NCBI GenBank assembly: GCA_946183915.1
Contig: CAMHDJ010000003.1
Span: forward strand, 1-64,000
Source: an uncultured Bacteroidales bacterium
GTDB lineage: Bacteria > Bacteroidota > Bacteroidia > Bacteroidales > P3
DNA: 64,000 nt
Direction of reading: 5' to 3'
In this document: piece by piece, positions 58,426 to 64,000 of the stretch
Numbering within the stretch: position 1 is the first letter of the stretch
Layout: every line of letters starts with the position of its first letter
Made by a program: the position numbers and the translations under genes
Notes under the pieces: generated by a model
What the model was told of the DNA's origin: nothing
Databases searched by the model: none
The model's input: only the letters and a program-made list of their open reading frames with translations

Positions 58426-60135
58426 TTAGCGGCTGACGACCACGCGGGCGGCGGCACCGGCCACGCGGAGCACGTAGACGCCCTCGTTCAGCTGGCTGAC
58501 GGGCAGCTGCACGCTGCTAGTGCCGGCAGCCACCGGACGGGCGGCCACGCGGCGGCCGGCCATGTCGAAGAGTTCCACCTCGCTGTTGGCCTCCAGGGGC
58601 TCGAAGGTCACGTTGAGCAGCACAGCGGCGGGGTTGGGATAGAGGCTCACGTTGACGCTGTTCACCTCGGCGATGCCCACAGGCACGCTGACGGGGTGCA
58701 CCTCCATCGGGTAGACGTAGGTGTAGTACCAGTAGCCGTCATACTCCGAGCTGTCCACGACGACACCGGCCGCGGGCTCGGCCCACTTCTCGAAGTCGCC
58801 GTCGGCCAGCGGCTGGGCCATACCCATGTCGCTGACGCCGTTGTTCTTGCTCTCCCACCAGCTGTAGGCCTGCTTGCGCAGGGTGTCGCCGGGGGCAACG
58901 ATGAAGACGATGTCGCCCAGGTAGGCGCCGTCCATGGTGTAGTTGAAGCGGTTGTCGGCCTCGGCGATGTCGTCCATCATGTCGGCCACAGTCTTCTCAC
59001 CGTCGAAGCGGTAGCCCCAGGCCAGAGCCGTGTCGGCCCAGTTGACGGCCATCACCACGCGGTTGGCACCGTTGCCAACCCAGTAGAGGATGTCGCTGGC
59101 GGCGATGGTGCCCTCCTCGGGCAGCGGAGCCGCGTTGGGATCGTTGACGGCGTGGATCTCCATCGGGTAGACGTAGGTGGTCATCCAATAACTATAGCTG
59201 GCGAGGTACATCACGCTGGCTTCCACACCAGCCGCGGGCTCGGCCCACTTCTCGAAGTCGCCGTCGGCCAGCGGCTGGCCCATGCCGGCGTCGGTCGTGC
59301 CGTTGTTGGTGCTCTCCCACCAGCTGTAGGCCTGCTTGCGCAGGGTGTCGCCTTCGGCAACGACGAAGACGATGTCGTCCAGGCCGTAGGCGCCCATCTC
59401 GATGCTGAAGCGGGGATCGTCGGCGGCGATGGCGTTCAGCATGTCGCTGACGCTCTTGTCGCCGTCGAAGCGGTAGCCCCAGGCCAGGGCCGTGTCGGCC
59501 CAGTTGACGGCCAGCACTGCCTGCTTGGCGCCGGTGCCCACCCAGTAGCGGATGTCGCTGGCGGCGATGGTGGAGGCCGCGGGCAGCAGGGCCGCGTTGG
59601 GATCGGTGGCGGGATAGATGATATCGGCGGCCTCGGTCTCGTAGGTCTCGGGATCCATGGGCAGCCAGTCGACAAAGTCGCCGTCGGCCACATTGTCGCC
59701 CATCACGCCGGCCGACGGTTTATCCACGTCGCTGGCGTCCTTCCAGTTGTACATCCACCAGGCCACACCGGACATACCATCCACCACACCCGTGATGTTC
59801 AGCCCCAGCGTGGTGTCGACGTAGGTCAGGTTGTTGATGTAGGTGTGCGTGCTGTTCCAGGTGACGGTGAGACGGCTGTCGTAGGCGGCGATGGTGTCCA
59901 TCAGGTCGCGCATCAGGGCGGTGGTGCCGTTCCACTGCACACCCCAGGCCAGGCCCACATTGCCGGCCACGGCGTCGTTCCACGTGATGCAGATGACGGC
60001 CTTGCTCTCGCCCGTACCGGTCCAGTGGCGGATCATATTCTGCGGGACGGTGGGATTCACGACCGGCTCCCACTGGGCCGAAGCGCCGGCGGCCAGCAGC
60101 AGGCCGCAAGCAAAGACAAGTAGTTTTTTTACCAT
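58426..60135 (-). CDS. cobalamin-regulated secreted protein, three domain repeats, T9SS signal
   Basis: A 569-aa exported protein: signal peptide (LLVFACGLLLAAGASAQ), three tandem domains of about 154 residues, and a C-terminal T9SS sorting domain (SLYPNPAAVLLNVTFEPLE, QLNEGVYVLRVAG). Each domain has an IRYWVGTG start, a VNWADTALAWGYRFDGD block, a DMLNAIAADDPRF block and YSWWESTNNG. Domains 2 and 3 are almost identical in DNA, offset by 462 bp; domain 1 is more diverged. The GYRW-type domain is known to me only as an uncharacterised family in surface proteins. The gene is preceded by a cobalamin riboswitch (60277-60444), which suggests corrinoid binding or scavenging outside the cell. Confidence 0.9.
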   Translation of the reverse strand: MVKKLLVFACGLLLAAGASAQWEPVVNPTVPQNMIRHWTGTGESKAVICITWNDAVAGNVGLAWGVQWNGTTALMRDLMDTIAAYDSRLTVTWNSTHTYINNLTYVDTTLGLNITGVVDGMSGVAWWMYNWKDASDVDKPSAGVMGDNVADGDFVDWLPMDPETYETEAADIIYPATDPNAALLPAASTIAASDIRYWVGTGAKQAVLAVNWADTALAWGYRFDGDKSVSDMLNAIAADDPRFSIEMGAYGLDDIVFVVAEGDTLRKQAYSWWESTNNGTTDAGMGQPLADGDFEKWAEPAAGVEASVMYLASYSYWMTTYVYPMEIHAVNDPNAAPLPEEGTIAASDILYWVGNGANRVVMAVNWADTALAWGYRFDGEKTVADMMDDIAEADNRFNYTMDGAYLGDIVFIVAPGDTLRKQAYSWWESKNNGVSDMGMAQPLADGDFEKWAEPAAGVVVDSSEYDGYWYYTYVYPMEVHPVSVPVGIAEVNSVNVSLYPNPAAVLLNVTFEPLEANSEVELFDMAGRRVAARPVAAGTSSVQLPVSQLNEGVYVLRVAGAAARVVVSR

Positions 60136-60276
60136 ATTGATACAGTTTTAATCAGTTAATACTTCTGTTCTCAATATCGGCAACGCTGCAGAGGGAAAGG
60201 ACGAGAGACACACGCGGGGCGACAGCCCGGAGGGTCACCGGCGGCTTTTCCTCGAAAGCGGAACCGATTTTCACGT

Positions 60277-60444
60277 GGTTTGGCAGGTCTTCTGGCTTGC
60301 TCTCTGGGGCCCTGTCTTCCCATGCACCTATGGCGGCACACAGTGACGTAACCTATTGGGCCTCAACTCTCGAGCTTACAGCAGCGGGACTGCGCCGGAC
60401 TCTCACCGGCTTCCCTCTTGGCACCCTCGTCGGGCGACCAAACC
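60277..60444 (-). promoter_or_regulatory. cobalamin riboswitch (aptamer 2)
   Basis: On the minus strand the aptamer is closed by GGTTTGG / CCAAACC and contains GAGCCAGAAGACCTGCC-like sequence (plus strand GGCAGGTCTTCTGGC), the CCACTG equivalent region, and GGGAAG. The segment order is the same as in the aptamer at 26579-26748. About 140 nt separate it from the start codon of the gene ending at 60135; no other feature is seen in that space. Confidence 0.93.
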
Positions 60445-60449
60445 GTCGG

Positions 60450-60528
60450 CAAAAATACTAAATAAAATCCACATGGCAAAAAAAGTGTATTTTTTAACAT
60501 TATTTATGACTTTGCCACACAATACGCC
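60450..60528 (-). promoter_or_regulatory. promoter of riboswitch 2 with shared upstream motif
   Basis: Minus-strand -7 box TATTTTTG (60457-60450) directly before the aptamer. The motif GGCGTATTGTGTG lies at 60528-60516, as upstream of btuB. The gap between motif and -7 box is 58 bp here and 47 bp at btuB, a difference of 11 bp (one helical turn). Confidence 0.65.
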
Positions 60529-60570
60529 CCAAAAAGCCGTTTTCACGCTACCACACAACACGCTGATTCT

Positions 60571-60643
60571 CTGCATCCTCCTTGCTTGCATGCATAGATG
60601 ATGCCTAGGGGATGCCTGGGGGATGCCTGGGGGATGCCTGGAA
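60571..60643. repeat. 11-bp tandem array upstream of riboswitch 2
   Basis: On the minus strand: GCATCCCCCAG units, GCATCCCCTAG, GCATCATCTAT and the end GCATGCAAGC, in the same order as 26391-26453. Continuous similarity with that region runs on through AAGGAGGATGC. Confidence 0.88.
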
Positions 60644-60754
60644 GGGACTGTGCATGTGTCAGTTGCAAAAGGCGGACGGCAGCGGGCGGAGGGGCGGCAC
60701 TTTTTACTTGATACAAATACTAAAACGAGCCGTGTCTTCGTTATAGCGGACAGA

Positions 60755-62875
60755 ATGGAAAACGTACTGATGCAAGACTGGGAGTTTCCTCCCTTCGACC
60801 GGATACACACGGCGGACTACGAGCCCGCCATCCGCGCCGCCATCGCCGAGGCCGAGCGCAACATCGAGGCCATCGCCACCAACCCCGACGAGCCCACCTT
60901 CGAGAACACGGTGGAGGCACTCGAAAGCGCCTCGCGCCGGCTGGACCGCGTGAGCGCCGTGATGATGAACCTCAACGAGTGCTGCACCGACGAGGAGCTG
61001 CAGCAGGTGGTGATGCGGATGGAACCCGAGATGACGCGCTTCAGCCTGCGGGTGGCGACCGACCGTCGGCTCTACGAGCGGGTGAAGCGGGTGGAAAGTG
61101 GAGAGTGGAAAGTGGAGAGTGGAGAGCGGCGCATGCTGCTGGAGCAGACGCTCAAGAGCTTCGAGCGCCACGGGGTGGGCCTGCCCGACGAGGAGCGCGA
61201 GCGCTTCAAACAGGGCGCCGAGGAGCTGAGCGAGCTGCAGGTGCGCTTCGGGCAGAACGCCCTGGCCGACCTCAACGACTACACGCTGCACCTCACCGCC
61301 GAGGCCGACCTGGAGGGGCTGCCGCAGGGGGTGCGCGCGGCGGCCGCCGAGGAGGCCCGCAGCCGCGGTCTGGAGGGATGGCTCTTCACCCTGGCGGCTC
61401 CGTCGTATCTGCCTTTCATGACCTACAGCACCCGGCGCGACCTGCGCGAACGGATGTACCGCGCCTACGGCGCCATCGGCGGCCGCGGCAACGAGCACGA
61501 CAACAACGGCGTGATCCGCCGCATCGTGGAGCTCCGCGCCGAGCAGGCGTGCCTGCTGGGCTACGAGACCTACTGCGACTACGTGCTGAGCGACCGCATG
61601 GTGGGGTCGCTGGAGACCCTGCGCCGCTTCATGCAGGGGTTGCACGACGCCGTGCGCCCCGCCGCTGTGGACGACCTGCGCGAGCTGGAGGGCGTGGCCG
61701 GCGGCGAGGTGATGCCCTGGGATGTGAGCTACCTGTCGGAACGGCTGCGGCAGCAGCGCTACGCCTTCGACAGCGAGGCGCTGCGGCCCTACTTCCCGCT
61801 GGAGGCGGTGCGCGAGGGCATCTTCGGCCTCTACGGCCGCCTGTACGGCCTGCGCTTCGAGCCGGCCCCCGAGGTGCCGGTCTACCACGAGGACGTGCGC
61901 GTCTACCGCGTGTTCGACCGCGACCGCGAGATGGGCATCCTCTACCTGGACATGTTCCCGCGCCCCTCGAAGCGGAGCGGAGCCTGGATGACCGAGTTCC
62001 GCGGGCAGTATCGCGAGCATAGTCTTCGAGACGTCGAGACATCGGGTCTTCGAGACTTCAAGACTTCAAGACAGGCGGTCTCGAGGTCCCAAGGTCTCGA
62101 AGTCTCGAAGTCTCGAAGTCTCGAAGTCACAGAATTGAAGGACGTGCGTCCGCAGATACAGGTGGTGTGCAACTTCTCCAAACCCACGGCGGACACCCCT
62201 GCCCTGCTGCGCTTCAGCGAGGTAGAGACCTTCATGCACGAGATGGGTCATGCCATGCACGGCATGCTGAGCGACGTGCACTACGAGAGCCTGAGCGGCA
62301 CCAACGTGAAGCGCGACTTCGTGGAGATGCCGTCGCAGGTGATGGAGAACTGGTGCTACGAGCCCGCGTTCCTCAGCACCTTCGCCAGGCATTACGAGAC
62401 GGGAGAACCGCTGCCCATGGAATATATCGACAAGATCCGCGCGGCGCAGAACCACCTGGCCGGATGGCTCTGCCTGCGGCAGCTGAACCTGGGCATGACC
62501 GACATCGCGTTTCATACATCCGACTGGTCCGACAAGTCTGACGCATTCGACTTCAAGGCCGAGGCGGTGGAGGCTGCTGCCATGGACAACCTGCTGCCGC
62601 GGGTGGAGGGGTGCTGCACGGCGACCAACTTCAGCCACATCTTCGGCGGCGGCTACGCCAGCGGCTACTACGGCTACAAGTGGGCCGAGGTGCTGGATGC
62701 CGACATCTTCAGCCGTTTCAAGGCCGACGGCATCTTCAACCGCGAGACGGCCGAGGCCTTCCGGCACGAGATCCTCAGCCGCGGCGGCACCGAGCACCCC
62801 GCCGTGCTCTTCCGCCGCTTCATGGGCCGCGAGCCCGACCAGCAGGCCCAGCTACGTCGCATGGGCCTGGCGTAA
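60755..62875 (+). CDS. dcp: M3 family metallopeptidase (dipeptidyl carboxypeptidase-like) with two repeat inserts
   Basis: A 706-aa zinc peptidase of the oligopeptidase A/Dcp type. The zinc site is His495-Glu496...His499 (TFMHEMGHAMHG) with the third ligand Glu524 (FVEMPSQVMENW); the C-terminal half with HIFGGGYASGYYGYKWAEV is typical. It has no signal peptide and degrades short peptides. Two stretches are foreign to the family: residues about 113-125 (VESGEWKVESGE), encoded by 61091-61127, and about 423-459 (LRDVETSGLRDFKTS to RSLEVTELKD), encoded by 62021-62130. The second lies where other family members have a short loop before VCNFSKP. The frame is open and the active site intact. Confidence 0.93.
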   Translation: MENVLMQDWEFPPFDRIHTADYEPAIRAAIAEAERNIEAIATNPDEPTFENTVEALESASRRLDRVSAVMMNLNECCTDEELQQVVMRMEPEMTRFSLRVATDRRLYERVKRVESGEWKVESGERRMLLEQTLKSFERHGVGLPDEERERFKQGAEELSELQVRFGQNALADLNDYTLHLTAEADLEGLPQGVRAAAAEEARSRGLEGWLFTLAAPSYLPFMTYSTRRDLRERMYRAYGAIGGRGNEHDNNGVIRRIVELRAEQACLLGYETYCDYVLSDRMVGSLETLRRFMQGLHDAVRPAAVDDLRELEGVAGGEVMPWDVSYLSERLRQQRYAFDSEALRPYFPLEAVREGIFGLYGRLYGLRFEPAPEVPVYHEDVRVYRVFDRDREMGILYLDMFPRPSKRSGAWMTEFRGQYREHSLRDVETSGLRDFKTSRQAVSRSQGLEVSKSRSLEVTELKDVRPQIQVVCNFSKPTADTPALLRFSEVETFMHEMGHAMHGMLSDVHYESLSGTNVKRDFVEMPSQVMENWCYEPAFLSTFARHYETGEPLPMEYIDKIRAAQNHLAGWLCLRQLNLGMTDIAFHTSDWSDKSDAFDFKAEAVEAAAMDNLLPRVEGCCTATNFSHIFGGGYASGYYGYKWAEVLDADIFSRFKADGIFNRETAEAFRHEILSRGGTEHPAVLFRRFMGREPDQQAQLRRMGLA
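61091..61127. repeat. GTGGAAAGTGG repeat inside the M3 peptidase gene
   Basis: Units GTGGAAA-GTGGAGA-GTGGAAA-GTGGAGA-GTGGAGA, that is the same sequence as the left arm of the rimO hairpin (25346-25431), here without the inverted right arm. It is read in frame. Confidence 0.85.
62021..62130. repeat. GTCTCGAA-type hairpin repeat inside the M3 peptidase gene
   Basis: The right half has three units of the 8-bp AGTCTCGA; the left half has TCTTCGAGAC and ACTTCAAGAC units. TCGAGAC and GTCTCGA are complementary, so the stretch can fold on itself. It is read in frame, adding about 35 residues. No second copy is seen in the window. Confidence 0.85.
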
Positions 62876-62911
62876 AAAACCTTTAATATTTAACCTATAA
62901 CCTAAAAACAC

Positions 62912-64000
62912 ATGAACGAACAACTGGCAAAAACCATACTCAAAATCTTTGTCAACAACCCCTTCGACGCCTACAACCACAAGCAGATCGCCTCGCGCAT
63001 CGGCGCCAACACCAAGCGCGAGCGGCAGGAGGTGATCCGCTGCATGCAGGAGCTCGCCGAGCAGAAGCAGCTCGTCGAGGACGACCACAAGGGCAAGTAC
63101 AAGATCAACCCCAAGAACATCAACGACGACCTGGTGCCGCACAGCTACGTGGTCGGCACCATCGACATGAAACAGGGCGGCAAGGCCTACGTCATTCCGC
63201 AGACCGACGGGCAGGACCCGACGGCGGCGCCGAGCGAGGACATACAGATCGCCCCCAACAACACCCACCACGCCCTGCACGGCGACACGGTGCGCGTGCT
63301 GCTCTTCCCGCAGCGCAAGATGCACAAGCCCGAGGGACAGGTGGTGGAAATCATCAAGCGCGCCAAGACGCGCTTCGTGGGCGTCATCCAGAAGCAGGAG
63401 CGCTTCGCCTTCATGGTCAGCGACTCGCGCACCATGCCGGTGGACATCTTCATCCACAGCGACGACCTGGGCGGCGCCGAGGACGGCGAGAAGGTGCTCG
63501 TGCAGATGACCGACTGGCCAGAGCGGATGAACAACCCAGTGGGCAAGGTGGTCAAGCGCCTCGGCCGCCCCGGCGACAACAACGTGGAGATGCAGTCCAT
63601 CCTGGCCGAGTACGACTTCCCGCTGGAGTTCCCGGCCGAGGCGGAAGCCGAGGCCAAGAAGATTCGCCGCCCCACCAAGAAGGAGATCGCTTCGCGGCGC
63701 GACTTCCGCGATGTGCTCACCTTCACCATCGACCCTGCCGACGCCAAGGACTTCGACGACGCCCTCTCCTACCGCAAGCTGGAGAACGGCCACGCCGAGG
63801 TGGGCGTCCACATCGCCGACGTCTCCCACTACGTCAAGCCCGGCACCGCCATCGACCGCGAGGCCTACGAGCGCGGCACGAGCGTCTACCTCGTGGACCG
63901 CACCATCCCGATGCTGCCCGAGAAGCTCTGCAACGACGTCTGCTCGCTGCGGCAGGACGAGGAGAAGCTCTGCTTCAGCGTGGTCATGGAGATGGATAAC
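62912..64000 (+). CDS. rnr: ribonuclease R (partial, continues past window)
   Basis: The first 363 residues of an RNase R/VacB-type 3'-5' exoribonuclease; the gene runs off the window end. Seen are an N-terminal winged-helix domain (NEQLAKTILKIFVNNPFDAY, HKQIASRIGANTKRERQEV), cold-shock-like domains (YVVGTIDMKQGGKAYVIP, FVGVIQKQERFAFMVSDS) and the start of the RNB catalytic domain (TIDPADAKDFDDALSY with its metal-binding Asp residues; VHIADVSHYVKPGT). It degrades structured RNA. The start lies 36 bp after the peptidase stop, with an AT-rich leader. A strong match despite the missing 3' half. Confidence 0.95.
   Translation, partial: MNEQLAKTILKIFVNNPFDAYNHKQIASRIGANTKRERQEVIRCMQELAEQKQLVEDDHKGKYKINPKNINDDLVPHSYVVGTIDMKQGGKAYVIPQTDGQDPTAAPSEDIQIAPNNTHHALHGDTVRVLLFPQRKMHKPEGQVVEIIKRAKTRFVGVIQKQERFAFMVSDSRTMPVDIFIHSDDLGGAEDGEKVLVQMTDWPERMNNPVGKVVKRLGRPGDNNVEMQSILAEYDFPLEFPAEAEAEAKKIRRPTKKEIASRRDFRDVLTFTIDPADAKDFDDALSYRKLENGHAEVGVHIADVSHYVKPGTAIDREAYERGTSVYLVDRTIPMLPEKLCNDVCSLRQDEEKLCFSVVMEMDN

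Overview
The window is chromosomal DNA from a GC-rich (about 60 %) member of the Bacteroidales; the family cannot be fixed from the sequence alone. The evidence is the gene families present (GldF/GldG, DUF4340, PorT-like barrel, type IX secretion C-terminal domains, BtuB/BtuG-like cobalamin uptake, ClC-CBS, EtfAB with a long acyl-CoA dehydrogenase) and promoter -7 boxes of the Bacteroidetes type TAnnTTTG. No prophage, CRISPR array, rRNA or replication origin was seen.

Layout. 1-7620 (minus strand): a GntR/YtrA-type regulated cluster made of a carboxypeptidase-regulatory/TonB-type outer membrane protein, a YbjQ-family protein, an ABC ATPase, two related membrane proteins, a lipoprotein, the GntR repressor and a Cys-rich lipoprotein. 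7976-11490 (plus): Wzz-like chain-length protein, O-antigen ligase/polymerase, NlpC/P60 hydrolase and a small lipoprotein. 11500-14414: ClC channel and an OmpA-like lipoprotein. 14797-26356 (plus): a long, tightly overlapping run with a degenerate M28 peptidase, a GldF-GldG fusion, DUF4340, surE, a small membrane protein, lpxB, a SpoIID-like protein, a thioredoxin, ftsY and rimO. 26579-29906: cobalamin riboswitch, btuB and a BtuG-like propeller lipoprotein. 29908-36390 (minus): etfB-etfA-acyl-CoA dehydrogenase followed by a secreted protein, DRTGG, PHP and DUF4476 proteins. 36865-41538 (minus): fabH-fabF-fabZ-fabG-nitroreductase, with a DUF559 gene inserted between fabZ and fabG. 41742-51971: LytTR regulator, rlmH, acyltransferase, OmpA protein, ftsE, fadD, tRNA-Gln, second O-antigen ligase, uvrB. 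52288-57246: DUF6266 protein, FAD oxidoreductase, PorT-like protein, asparaginase, coiled-coil lipoprotein. 57425-60444 (minus): a second cobalamin riboswitch driving two type IX-secreted proteins. 60755-64000: M3 oligopeptidase and the 5' part of RNase R.

The most unusual material is repetitive. (1) A 489-bp element with inverted ends (GGCCTCACCCC / GGGGTGAGGC plus inner AGGAGAGG-type palindromes) carries a DUF559 nuclease gene between fabG and fabZ; shorter copies without the gene lie in and between the wzz and O-antigen ligase genes. (2) An 11-bp tandem repeat (GCATCATCTAG and variants) forms arrays at six places, one of them in frame inside lpxB; two further arrays have other sequences but the same 11-bp period. 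(3) Hairpin-forming repeats sit in frame inside rimO and twice inside the M3 peptidase. (4) A repeat of about 114 bp occurs three times in the first 5 kb. (5) The two cobalamin riboswitches share a homologous upstream module of about 190 bp, including the 11-bp array and a GGCGTATTGTGTG motif. The riboswitch-controlled pair of type IX-secreted proteins at 57425-60135 is the best candidate here for an undescribed biological system: extracellular cobalamin capture alongside BtuB/BtuG.
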